Virus record (IMG/VR): IMGVR_UViG_3300022208_000005
Span: 1-54,164 of that record
Length of the DNA stretch: 54,164 nt
Reading direction: 5' to 3' (one strand)
Origin: a virus
Part shown: positions 1-7,459 of the stretch, one piece after another
How the letters are laid out: every line of letters starts with the position of its first letter
How positions within the stretch are numbered: the first letter of the stretch is position 1
Notes under the pieces: model-generated
Told to the model about the DNA's origin: nothing
Seen by the model: the letters and a program-made list of their open reading frames with translations, nothing else
Databases searched by the model: none
Program-made: the position numbers and the translations under genes

Positions 1-1287
1 GCTGTATGTTGAACTCCAATTTATAATCTTCTTATACCTCTTGAGCTTCTTTCTCACAGCTTTAAGCTTTAGATGTATATGAGCTTCTGCTTCTGTGAAT
101 TTCTCTCTTCTTATAGGTACCCCATGTTCCTCACTTTCCTCATATACCCTAGAGGCTGGCATATAGATATGATTGAAGATCTTTTCTATTGGGGGGTCTT
201 TTCTCAATTGTTTCTTTAGTACACCATACAGCTTAAAGGTATAATAGATATCATACCCCAAGTAAGTTAGATAATTATCATAGTCTTTCTTAGTCTTTAT
301 ATTTCCTTTCTTAAGGTTTTTATCTATATCCCAATCAATAGCATTACACAGCTTAACAGCATTCTCCTTAAGGCCATTTGGTGTATTCTCATCCAAGGCG
401 TGTGATGCTAACATAGTATCGAAAGTTATTATGGGTTTAACACCAAAATGGTACCCTAAGAATAGGTCATCAAACTTACCATTCTGAGCTATTCTCTCAT
501 GAGTTAATTCTTCAAACTTTTCCACCCATAGCCTTACAAGTTTTTTCTGAGCTATCCTCTTATTACGCAAGGGGCTGTACTTCACATTTAGAGGTATGAT
601 ATATTGTACTCTATCATTACCAAACCCCAATAGGTTCACATAATCTTTAAATCTATTTAAACCAGTTGTCTCTATGTCATAGGTTAATTTTTTGTACCCC
701 TTTAATTTTAAATATCTGAAAGCTGAGTTAAGTTGTTTTAGATTAGATATAATCTTTAAGTTTAACTCTGGTAATTCTCTAGTGCTACCATTAACCATGT
801 CAGCAAAGTTATTAAAGGCCTGTATTACATAAGGGGTTTTACCAACATCTCTGTATATAATCCCAGGAGCATATGAGGCCATATATTTAAAGTTTGGCCC
901 TTCCTTAGCAATACCATTAGTTCCTGTGATAGAATCATTAGAGAAGGCTTTTAAGGCCTGTGCTCCCAATAGTAATATAAACCTGGGTTTAACCTCATTG
1001 ATTTCTTTATCTAGATGTAACTTACATTTTTTAATCTCACTAATCTTTAATTTAGTGCCATAGGGGGTTCTACATTTTATCAGATTAGTATAGTATACTT
1101 TTTCTGGGTCAATGCCAACATCCATAAGATGTGATCTTAGAGCTTTATCCATAGTAGCTTCATGGTTGTTCTCATCAATATCTTTAGCATTGGAGTTTAC
1201 TATCATGATATCTGCTCGCTTATTTCCACTCCCCGGAATACAAGGAGGAGCAGAGTGGACATATAGTCCACACTCCTTGCAAGTCAT
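1..1287 (-). CDS. Family A DNA polymerase, N-terminal part (UDG-like + 3'-5' exonuclease domains), cut by window edge
   Basis: This is the N-terminal half of the replicative polymerase; the rest lies at 52880-54164. Joined across the repeated end (134 follows 54164) it is one frame of 812 aa. The ATG at 1287 follows AAGGAG and starts 3 nt after the upstream stop. Residues 1-~190 resemble family 4 uracil-DNA glycosylase: Cys3, Cys6, Cys72 and Cys88 (16-residue spacing of the last pair as in the family), YYTNLIKCRTP and LLLGAQALKAF. The usual GE(A/G)PG and HP motifs are degenerate (VNSNAKD, ASYAPG), so glycosylase activity is doubtful. A 3'-5' exonuclease domain follows: DIETTG (Asp204, Glu206), NGKFD and YLGYD. 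UDG-like fusions are known from SPO1-type phage polymerases. Confidence 0.93.
   Translation of the reverse strand, partial: MTCKECGLYVHSAPPCIPGSGNKRADIMIVNSNAKDIDENNHEATMDKALRSHLMDVGIDPEKVYYTNLIKCRTPYGTKLKISEIKKCKLHLDKEINEVKPRFILLLGAQALKAFSNDSITGTNGIAKEGPNFKYMASYAPGIIYRDVGKTPYVIQAFNNFADMVNGSTRELPELNLKIISNLKQLNSAFRYLKLKGYKKLTYDIETTGLNRFKDYVNLLGFGNDRVQYIIPLNVKYSPLRNKRIAQKKLVRLWVEKFEELTHERIAQNGKFDDLFLGYHFGVKPIITFDTMLASHALDENTPNGLKENAVKLCNAIDWDIDKNLKKGNIKTKKDYDNYLTYLGYDIYYTFKLYGVLKKQLRKDPPIEKIFNHIYMPASRVYEESEEHGVPIRREKFTEAEAHIHLKLKAVRKKLKRYKKIINWSSTYS
8..133. repeat. Terminal redundancy, left copy (126 bp, identical to 54039-54164)
   Basis: Bases 8-133 are identical to 54039-54164. The copy lies inside the polymerase gene, whose reading frame continues correctly when 134 is placed after 54164, so it marks circular closure of the assembly or a permuted genome. 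Bases 1-7 do not match the corresponding bases 54032-54038 and would replace a conserved part of the polymerase. Confidence 0.95.
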
Positions 1288-1289
1288 AA

Positions 1290-2036
1290 CTAAAATACTC
1301 CTTGTATATCTTTGTTGTACACATGTAGTGAGAAGATAGTATGTGTGAACATTCCAGGTGTGTAACCAGTTTTATCAGCTACATAATTAAGCAGCTTCAT
1401 GGCAAGATATACATCATTAGGGAAATGGGTAGCATAATCACAGCTTCTCATGATGTAGTGTATATTAATCTTACCTTCCCTTACTTGGAAATTATAACCC
1501 AGTGAGCAGGGAACTCTTGACATGCCACCCATGTTCTGTGGGTCTTTGTTTGGGTCCCATAGAGACAACCAAGTCTGCCTAGAGTCTGGGTCATTCCTAA
1601 GTCTTTTGATTATGCCCCATAGTTGATCTTTCCAGTTAATGCGTTCATTATATGAGTAAGCAAACTGTCCTTCATGTAAGAACTCACTCCATATGCTATC
1701 TCTAAGTAGATAAGCTCTTCCAGGATTAATATACTCCATGTTTTTATGGTATTCTTCTATAGGCCCATTCCTTATATCTAGGCTGTCTGGGATAAATGAT
1801 TGATCTACCCTTTCTTCAAATTCAGCATCGGCCCAAGGTTGTGTTACTCTTGGTACCTTCTTAGGGTCACAATCAAGAATACGATAAGAGTAATCCTGTA
1901 GCTCTTTAGTGAAGTAATCTTCATTACCCTCTATGTTTTTGTCCTGCATTGACTTAGGCTTTACTAGTATACCCATCTCACTAATATCTCTTTTGATTTC
2001 CTCAAACGCCTCTGTTGCTGATACATAAAATCTCAT
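1290..2036 (-). CDS. Thymidylate synthase-family protein, predicted dCMP hydroxymethylase
   Basis: 248 aa. The start chosen is the ATG at 2036, after GGGAGG and overlapping the upstream stop (TAATG). Family hallmarks: nucleophile Cys177 in RVPCSLG, the RSCD phosphate-binding motif at 197-200, and His238-x-Tyr240. From the Cys to the final Tyr the spacing equals that of E. coli thymidylate synthase without a gap. The residue at the position of E. coli Asn177, which selects dUMP, is Asp208. Asp there marks T4 dCMP hydroxymethylase (Asp179). Predicted reaction: 5-hydroxymethylation (or methylation) of dCMP with methylene-tetrahydrofolate. A pyrophosphatase and a dNMP kinase lie just upstream. 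dTMP synthesis is the alternative. Confidence 0.82.
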   Translation of the reverse strand: MRFYVSATEAFEEIKRDISEMGILVKPKSMQDKNIEGNEDYFTKELQDYSYRILDCDPKKVPRVTQPWADAEFEERVDQSFIPDSLDIRNGPIEEYHKNMEYINPGRAYLLRDSIWSEFLHEGQFAYSYNERINWKDQLWGIIKRLRNDPDSRQTWLSLWDPNKDPQNMGGMSRVPCSLGYNFQVREGKINIHYIMRSCDYATHFPNDVYLAMKLLNYVADKTGYTPGMFTHTIFSLHVYNKDIQGVF

Positions 2037-2233
2037 TAGTGTTGTCCTCCCTGGAATAGTGAAGTATGGCACCCACAGATGGGGCACCTAGTTTTGAATT
2101 TAATAATATAATAACACAAGTATGCTACTGATACAACTCCAGCCGTTAATAGTCCTAAAGTGAATATCAACCAATTAAAGCTAGTTTTCCTAGGAGATAC
2201 CCACTGCTTACATTGTTTACAATATCTAGACAT
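2036..2233 (-). CDS. Small membrane protein with zinc-ribbon halves on both sides of a TM segment
   Basis: 65 aa from the ATG at 2233 (AAAGGA 8 nt upstream). A CKQC pair near the N terminus and a CPIC pair near residue 50 flank a hydrophobic stretch of about 25 residues (LIFTLGLLTAGVVSVAYLCYY). This knuckle-membrane-knuckle layout recalls LITAF-type proteins, where two half zinc ribbons meet at the membrane face. It sits between the 249-aa unknown and the hydroxymethylase, translationally coupled to the latter. Function unknown. Confidence 0.7.
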   Translation of the reverse strand: MSRYCKQCKQWVSPRKTSFNWLIFTLGLLTAGVVSVAYLCYYIIKFKTRCPICGCHTSLFQGGQH

Positions 2234-2237
2234 AACA

Positions 2238-2987
2238 TCATCCTTTCTCAAAGTGATCTTTGATTGACAAAGACTCTATTGGTATAGCCGGGAACTTCTC
2301 AATCTTAAAATATAAATGTTGCATTCTCTGTAGTGCTTTGTAGCTGTGAATTTGATCTACTGTTTTGAAGAACCTTTCATAATTACTCATTAGCGACTTG
2401 TGCCAGGGGTGTTTACTTTTGCTTATCCCCTTTCTTGGTATACCAAAGAAGTCGAAGTAACCATTTATAAACATACCCGAACAGTAGATCTGATTAAAGT
2501 AGAATGCTATATCATCAATCTGACAACACTCAGGTAGTTCATTTATGAAGTGGTGTACCAGAACTAAGTCTGCTGCAAACCTTCTTTGAGATTCAGAGGT
2601 CCTCCAGTTCATATTGATCTTAGTCCAGGGGCCCTTCCTTTTCTTTCTGGTGATTACTACATTTAGTAAACAAGAGCCATTGTTTACCTGTTTCTGTTTA
2701 AAGTAGTAAGTCAATGACATACCCGAAGCTTTTGATAATTTAGCCTTGAATTGTTCTAATTGTTCCCAGTCAATGTAGGTTCTAAGTAGATGTGGCCATT
2801 TACCAGACTTATACCCAAACATGCCTAGATCAAGTGAGCATTTATGAGACTCACAAGTTAATAATACATTATCATTGTATCCCTGGATAGATTGGGTATA
2901 GGTTATATACTCATCAGGGTTCTCAAGAAACCCTTGGTTTAATTTCAGGAACAACTCATCTAGGTCTTTGTAGTGCTTAACCAACAT
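2238..2987 (-). CDS. Unrecognised 249-aa protein in the nucleotide-modification cassette
   Basis: I do not recognise this family. The protein is soluble, rich in aromatic residues and Lys, and has a central stretch with paired basic residues (TRKKRKGPW), several Cys (near 45, 50, 105 and 155) and a GYFDFFGIPRKG motif around 180. Its start overlaps the stop of the pyrophosphatase gene (TAATG), so the two are translated together. Position between pyrophosphatase and hydroxymethylase suggests a role in nucleotide or DNA modification, but that rests on context alone. Confidence 0.75.
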   Translation of the reverse strand: MLVKHYKDLDELFLKLNQGFLENPDEYITYTQSIQGYNDNVLLTCESHKCSLDLGMFGYKSGKWPHLLRTYIDWEQLEQFKAKLSKASGMSLTYYFKQKQVNNGSCLLNVVITRKKRKGPWTKINMNWRTSESQRRFAADLVLVHHFINELPECCQIDDIAFYFNQIYCSGMFINGYFDFFGIPRKGISKSKHPWHKSLMSNYERFFKTVDQIHSYKALQRMQHLYFKIEKFPAIPIESLSIKDHFEKG

Positions 2988-3637
2988 TAGTACTTGCTGC
3001 CTTGTCTAAAAGCATTAACCTGTGATTTCTTGAGATACACATTGGCTATATCTTCTGCTGGCATATTTGCAGCCTTAAAGAAAGTAAAATACTTAATCCA
3101 TACCTTAGACAGTTGTTCTTCGAAAGCCTTTACATCAGTTAGCATCTGACTTTGTTTCCATGGCTTATTCTTAAGCGTATTACACATCATTCCAAGTTCT
3201 TGGATGAACTCCTGAACATACATCCCATTCCAATAACCCTTTATGCCATTTGTTTGGGATAATAACAGATCCAGATAGTCATAGCCTTCTCTGGGATATA
3301 TGTCTAATATATCATCATGGTCCCAACCACATAGTAGAGTAAGTTCTGTTAAGAAGTGTAGGCCGTCTACAAGCTCTTCTTTGAAGTGTTCACTAATACC
3401 AGTATGTTCTAAAGCGTCAATTGCCTCCCCTAGCTCTTCTGTGATTCTCCAAGCAAAGTCCTTAATCCTAGCTTGTGACTTTTTACAGTTCAGATTAAGG
3501 GGGTTATCCTCCGTTTGACAAAGACCCGATAATGACTCAATGGGGTGGTACTTAACCATGAGTTCCCTCTGTCTGTCAAATATAGCTTGTAGTCTGTCAC
3601 CCGTTATCTCCTCATCTAATGCGTGTGTAATGTTCAT
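2987..3637 (-). CDS. All-alpha NTP pyrophosphatase (dUTPase/MazG-like, possibly dCTPase)
   Basis: 216 aa. The metal-binding pattern of all-alpha dUTPase/MazG enzymes is visible: EELGE around residue 70 and EELVDGLHF about 25 residues later (ExxE...ExxD). These enzymes hydrolyse dUTP or dCTP to the monophosphate and PPi. In T4 the related gp56 removes dCTP and dUTP so that only modified cytosine enters DNA. Here the gene lies directly upstream of a predicted dCMP hydroxymethylase and overlaps the dNMP kinase by 4 nt, so dCTPase/dUTPase activity is a reasonable inference. Substrate cannot be read from sequence. Confidence 0.8.
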   Translation of the reverse strand: MNITHALDEEITGDRLQAIFDRQRELMVKYHPIESLSGLCQTEDNPLNLNCKKSQARIKDFAWRITEELGEAIDALEHTGISEHFKEELVDGLHFLTELTLLCGWDHDDILDIYPREGYDYLDLLLSQTNGIKGYWNGMYVQEFIQELGMMCNTLKNKPWKQSQMLTDVKAFEEQLSKVWIKYFTFFKAANMPAEDIANVYLKKSQVNAFRQGSKY

Positions 3638-4152
3638 CTTTTGCCCTCCTCATAAGTTTTGATAATGTCTTCCACTAAGGTTTCTAAACTGCTGTTTTTA
3701 TAATTATATATCACTGTGTTCCAACCTTTATAGGTTAGTTCTTGATATACATTATCACATTGCTTTAATAGCTGTACTTTCTTATCTATAACTCCGGGGT
3801 ATTGTTCTCTATCGCCAAAGTTAAAAATAAATTGGTCTGGTATTCTAGTATAGATAATGTAGGGGTTTTGATTTTTCACAGACTCTACTACAAGATCATT
3901 GAAGCTAAATTTCGGTGTATCTCTTAATACATTACCATAGACCATTTCTTCTATGAAAGCAAAACGATCATATAGCAGTATGGTATCTTTAGTATTCTTA
4001 TTAAGTTGACTAAGCATCCACTGCTCTTGTTCAAATTTGCTTAGTGGTCCGGGTGATTTACCAATTACACTCACATCAGGTAATAATGAGGCTAACTCAG
4101 CAACAAGTGTAGTCTTACCAGTGTTATCCATTCCGGTACAGATAATAATCAT
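3634..4152 (-). CDS. Deoxynucleoside monophosphate kinase (thymidylate kinase-like)
   Basis: 172 aa P-loop kinase. Residues 7-14 read GMDNTGKT, the Walker A motif of thymidylate kinases; LLYDRF near residue 60 supplies the DR motif. Predicted to phosphorylate dTMP and/or a modified dNMP to the diphosphate, the job done by gp1 in T4 for hydroxymethyl-dCMP. It overlaps both neighbours by 4 nt and so belongs to one translational unit with the pyrophosphatase and the upstream zinc-finger gene. Slightly short for a thymidylate kinase (about 200 aa). Confidence 0.82.
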   Translation of the reverse strand: MIIICTGMDNTGKTTLVAELASLLPDVSVIGKSPGPLSKFEQEQWMLSQLNKNTKDTILLYDRFAFIEEMVYGNVLRDTPKFSFNDLVVESVKNQNPYIIYTRIPDQFIFNFGDREQYPGVIDKKVQLLKQCDNVYQELTYKGWNTVIYNYKNSSLETLVEDIIKTYEEGKR

Positions 4153-4577
4153 TTCTTCTTACCTCCTTTTGATGTAGTACTTCCTTCAACACTTCTTCCC
4201 CATGTATGATTATATTTCTTAAGCCAATAATCTTGATCTGATACCCCACATACTGGGCATTGCTTATGGGTTAATTTTTGGCTTTTGAATATTTGCCAAC
4301 TTTGACAGTATGGACACCATACTTGTCTAGCACTAGACCTGTGTTTTAACTCATCAATGGGACTGGCCTTGTAAACATCTACGAAATGCAATTCATAATG
4401 TATGCCCTCAAATTCTTTCATAAGCCTCTTTGAAAATATCTCCATCTGTTTCTTAGTATCAAACCTTTGAAACCCAGAATGGTATACAATTCCCCCTTTC
4501 CGATTCTTTATAATAAATACAACTAAGTTTCTTCTAAGGTAAAGTTTGTTGTTACTAAAGTCTAATGTGAATACCAT
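4149..4577 (-). CDS. Hypothetical protein with C-terminal zinc finger
   Basis: 142 aa, first gene after the promoter at 4599-4626. The N-terminal part is beta-rich and unrecognised (KNRKGGIVYHSGFQRF). From about residue 87 a zinc finger is clear: WCPYCQSW and, 20 residues on, CPVCG. The C terminus is basic (GGKKK). It overlaps the dNMP kinase by 4 nt (ATGA). A nucleic-acid-binding role is plausible, not shown. Confidence 0.75.
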   Translation of the reverse strand: MVFTLDFSNNKLYLRRNLVVFIIKNRKGGIVYHSGFQRFDTKKQMEIFSKRLMKEFEGIHYELHFVDVYKASPIDELKHRSSARQVWCPYCQSWQIFKSQKLTHKQCPVCGVSDQDYWLKKYNHTWGRSVEGSTTSKGGKKK

Positions 4578-4598
4578 AGGATAGACCTCCTTATCATC

Positions 4599-4626
4599 AT
4601 TATACCATATATAAGCTATGTGTCAA
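4599..4626 (-). promoter_or_regulatory. Sigma-A-type promoter for the nucleotide cassette
   Basis: Read on the minus strand: -35 TTGACA (4626-4621), 16-bp spacer ending in TGG, -10 TATAAT (4604-4599). It overlaps the end of the primase-helicase gene and lies about 22 bp upstream of the ATG at 4577. Confidence 0.8.
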
Positions 4627-6526
4627 TCCTATAGCGTCCATTTTTAAATAGTCTCATGTCATCTATTAGACTTGGGTTAAGTCCATGATCTTTAATCTCT
4701 TGTCTGGTTAAACCATTGGGATGTTGTTTCAGTAAAGTTATTATCTGTTCTCTGGCTTTAGTGGGGTCTTCACCAACCTTATTAACCTCAACATGGTAGT
4801 AGGGGTCACCAAATACACCCATCTTTATATCTAACTGAACCTGTGGAAATGTGCCAGCAAGTCTAAATTCTCTATCCATGATAACTTTAGATGGCATTGA
4901 GGATTGGGTATCTATGTCTTCTTCAGTTAGAGGTGTCTCTAAGTCTTCATCAGATCTCTTAAGATACCATGCTGATTCTATCCAGCCATGTAGTATACCA
5001 GAACCCATCATCTTTTGACCACCCCTAGTCTGTGTAGCATTCCCTCCTTTATTGTAGTGATGTATAACCATTACTCCAGTCTTATAATTATTTTTTAGGT
5101 GGAGCAACCACTGCAGTGCGGGATTAAGCTCAGAAGCTTTGTTTAGATCACCATCAAACATAAGGTAGAGGGGGTCAAATACCACAAGTACGGGTTTTAC
5201 TCTCTGCACTAATTCCTCTAATTGTTTCTTGTGGTCAATACTACTCATACTAAAACCCTGTTGGTTTATAAAATGTATAGGTAGGTTGGGTGGAAATTTT
5301 ATTTTCATTATATCTCTTTTCCTACTTACATTGCCAACTAAACCTCTATGAGATATGATCTTCTCTGTTCTGTCCTTCATTATCCAATCAGCATTCTCAT
5401 TCTGGACTACTATCACAGGTCCTGGTTCTAGTACTCTATACTTACCTAAGAATGGTGCTCCTGATGCAACTGACACCACTAAGTCTTGTGTAAAAGTAGA
5501 CTTGAATACCTTAGGTTGACCAGCTACAATACCATGGGACCTTCTACCCCAAAACCCTTCAATGAGCCAACCCGGAAATGACTTCATATTGGACATAACA
5601 TCATCATAAGAGTCTATGGTAAAGTCTCCTAAACTTTCGTCATTAGAGATATCATTATCAAGCTTACCCCCTATGATCTTATCTAACTCTTTCCTTAATC
5701 TTTTGTCTTCATCATTTCTACCTTTATATTTATTAAAGGCCGAGTTCTTAACCAGGAATATTACTTCATCCGGTGACATTCCTATATCTAATAACTTGTT
5801 CTCTATATACCAAATGGTAGAACTTCTATCAAGTGATGATATATCTCTTAAAGCTAGTAAGTCCATAACTTTCTTTGGCATACTATAATTTGCATATAGC
5901 TGCCTCTCTGTGAGACTAATGGTACTAAAGTCCATTTCAACCTTTTGGCTTGGTTTTGATTCCTTTACAGATACAAGCTTTCTTAGGTTCTTAGGTTTAT
6001 ATAGCTTCTTACCTACTTCAGGCATTTCTACTAAGGGTTTATTCTTATACTTATGGTTTGTAGTTCCCGGTATTCTATAGACATGGGTATAGTCGAAACA
6101 ATCATCACAACCTATAAATTCTGCCAGGCCCTTGTTCAGTGGTGTATATTCTGATTCTTCAATATATCTGTCTAGTTCCCATAATCCTTGATACTTACCT
6201 GGTGATGATTCCCAGAGTATCGTAGGTTTTGGGTCTAATGTTCCTACATCCTCAAACTCATCTATATCTTGTGCTAAATATTTTGATGGTAATGAGTTAT
6301 CTATTCTCCTATTAGGTTTACTGTAAGGCATTGGAGACCAATAGAGATCATATAGATTGTGAGGGTAATCCTTAAAAAACCTTTTGAGTCCTTTATCCAA
6401 ATTATTATATGGGATTGATACATCCTTCCACTTAATATTGGGGCCCTTAACGGACAAGATTATGTAGTCACCCTTTTCACATTGCTTGTGGTATATATCT
6501 TGTAGGAACTTTATACTTGGCTTCAT
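4616..6526 (-). CDS. Primase-helicase fusion (RepB/AEP-like primase + RepA-type ATPase)
   Basis: 636 aa. The N-terminal ~190 residues carry an archaeo-eukaryotic-type primase signature: AQDIDEFE (acidic pair, ~85), SSPGKYQGLWEL (~110) and YRIPGTTNHK (~155), as in RepB-like primases. The C-terminal half is a RepA/DnaB-like hexameric helicase ATPase: Walker A-like AGQPKVFKST (~340), Walker B-like LVVFDPLYLM (~455), HHYNKGG. The last ~60 residues look like a winged helix. Expected role: priming and unwinding at the fork, with the family A polymerase. It replaces separate primase and helicase genes, none of which I see elsewhere in the window. Confidence 0.85.
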   Translation of the reverse strand: MKPSIKFLQDIYHKQCEKGDYIILSVKGPNIKWKDVSIPYNNLDKGLKRFFKDYPHNLYDLYWSPMPYSKPNRRIDNSLPSKYLAQDIDEFEDVGTLDPKPTILWESSPGKYQGLWELDRYIEESEYTPLNKGLAEFIGCDDCFDYTHVYRIPGTTNHKYKNKPLVEMPEVGKKLYKPKNLRKLVSVKESKPSQKVEMDFSTISLTERQLYANYSMPKKVMDLLALRDISSLDRSSTIWYIENKLLDIGMSPDEVIFLVKNSAFNKYKGRNDEDKRLRKELDKIIGGKLDNDISNDESLGDFTIDSYDDVMSNMKSFPGWLIEGFWGRRSHGIVAGQPKVFKSTFTQDLVVSVASGAPFLGKYRVLEPGPVIVVQNENADWIMKDRTEKIISHRGLVGNVSRKRDIMKIKFPPNLPIHFINQQGFSMSSIDHKKQLEELVQRVKPVLVVFDPLYLMFDGDLNKASELNPALQWLLHLKNNYKTGVMVIHHYNKGGNATQTRGGQKMMGSGILHGWIESAWYLKRSDEDLETPLTEEDIDTQSSMPSKVIMDREFRLAGTFPQVQLDIKMGVFGDPYYHVEVNKVGEDPTKAREQIITLLKQHPNGLTRQEIKDHGLNPSLIDDMRLFKNGRYRIDT

Positions 6527-6541
6527 AGTCCTACCCCTTTA

Positions 6542-6712
6542 TTAGTCTTCTACAAATTTGAACTCATAACCTTTACAGCTTTTCCTTTTACCCTGTAAAA
6601 CTTTTCTTATGTTCTGAGCACTTATACCAAGTACTTTAGAACAGTTGCTGATAGATTGGTATACAGTACCATCATTCAGGCATACTATAGCTTTAGGTTT
6701 ATTAAAGCTCAC
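6542..6712 (-). CDS. 56-aa NUMOD1-like DNA-binding protein
   Basis: Starts with GTG at 6712, 10 nt after AGGAGG. The whole protein matches the pattern of the nuclease-associated modular domain NUMOD1: hydrophobic N-strand with Gly (AIVCLNDGT), YQSISNCSKVLGIS helix-turn-helix-like part, then IRKVLQGKRKSCKGYEF. NUMOD1 normally sits at the C terminus of homing endonucleases; here it stands alone with no nuclease domain beside it. Could be a relic of a homing endonuclease or a free DNA-binding protein. Confidence 0.7.
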   Translation of the reverse strand: MSFNKPKAIVCLNDGTVYQSISNCSKVLGISAQNIRKVLQGKRKSCKGYEFKFVED

Positions 6713-6730
6713 GACTGAGTCCTCCTAACT

Positions 6731-6760
6731 TAAAAGAAAGGAGTGTAACGATTACACCCC
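6731..6760 (-). terminator. Rho-independent terminator of the HeH-protein gene
   Basis: On the minus strand: GGGGTGTAA, TCG loop, TTACACTCC, then a T-rich stretch (TTTCTTTT). It follows the gene ending at 6784. Confidence 0.75.
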
Positions 6761-6783
6761 ATCCTGGATTTTATCATTTATGA

Positions 6784-7362
6784 TTATTCTTCGTCATCAG
6801 CCTCAAGCAGGGCGATCAACTTTTCTTTGGAATCTTTCTTTCCAGCCTTCAATCCTCTTTCCTTACATTCAGCTGCAAGTTCTTTCTTTGTCATGTCTTC
6901 ATAATCTGAAGCATCATCTTCTTCTTCCTCGTCATCAGAATCACCATCTGATTCTTCTAACAATTCAATGATCTCTTCTTTGCTCATCTTCTTAAGCTCT
7001 TTCTTTGTCACATCAGTTTCTTCTGCAGCGATGTTGATGAGTTCTTTCTTAGACATTGAATCATAATCTGAACCTTCTTCTTCGTCATCGTCTTCAGACT
7101 CTTCAGCATCTGGACCATCTTCATCCATTGCCTCTAGTTCAGCATCATAAGCAGACTTCACAGCATCAAGAGCAGTCTTAGCAGCTTCGATAGCTTCCTC
7201 TACTGATACATCACCATCTTCTGGGGTTCTTTCAATCAATTCATCGATAGCTTTCTCAGCTTTCTTAGAAGCTTTGTCATCCCCACCGAATCCTTCTTTT
7301 GCAAAACCCAGTAACTCTACATTTGTTGCTTCCTCTAACCACTTTGCTTTAGCTTTTGCCAT
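6784..7362 (-). CDS. Acidic protein with C-terminal HeH/SAP-like repeats
   Basis: 192 aa from the ATG at 7362 (MAKAKAKW), which is 8 nt after GAGGAGG; an earlier ATG at 7368 is too close to the ribosome-binding site. Residues ~1-80 are helical and unrecognised. Two acidic linkers alternate with HeH/Rho-N-like helix-extended-helix units: SMSKKELINIAAEE... and DMTKKELAAECKERG. The last ~35 residues are very similar to the end of the single-strand-binding-like protein at 50245-51030 (shared CKERG, KKD, LI-LLE, DDEE), so the two share a module. Flanked by its own promoter and terminator, suggesting high expression. Confidence 0.8.
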   Translation of the reverse strand: MAKAKAKWLEEATNVELLGFAKEGFGGDDKASKKAEKAIDELIERTPEDGDVSVEEAIEAAKTALDAVKSAYDAELEAMDEDGPDAEESEDDDEEEGSDYDSMSKKELINIAAEETDVTKKELKKMSKEEIIELLEESDGDSDDEEEEDDASDYEDMTKKELAAECKERGLKAGKKDSKEKLIALLEADDEE

Positions 7363-7425
7363 TTTCATTTCCTCCTCAGGATAGTTTAATATGTTTTTAA
7401 TCAACATTGTTTTGAGTACATTCTT

Positions 7426-7454
7426 ATATTACCATACCTAATGTCTAATGTCAA
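7426..7454 (-). promoter_or_regulatory. Promoter for the HeH-protein gene
   Basis: Minus strand: -35 TTGACA (7454-7449), 17-bp spacer ending TATGG, -10 TAATAT (7431-7426). Confidence 0.75.
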
Positions 7455-7459
7455 CGAAC

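Noticed and set aside
8-133. True physical direct terminal repeats
   Set aside because: 126 bp within a polymerase gene that is in frame across the join is more simply explained by circular assembly or permutation; no read data to decide.
1112-1339. Plus-strand reading frame over the polymerase start
   Set aside because: Antisense to a clearly conserved domain; no ribosome-binding site.
1290-2036. Plain thymidylate synthase
   Set aside because: Possible, but Asp at the Asn177 position and the gp56/gp1-like neighbours make dCMP the better guess; kept as an alternative in the feature.
5616-5888. 90-aa plus-strand frame inside the primase-helicase
   Set aside because: Antisense, hydrophobic low-complexity product typical of shadow frames, and no ribosome-binding site.
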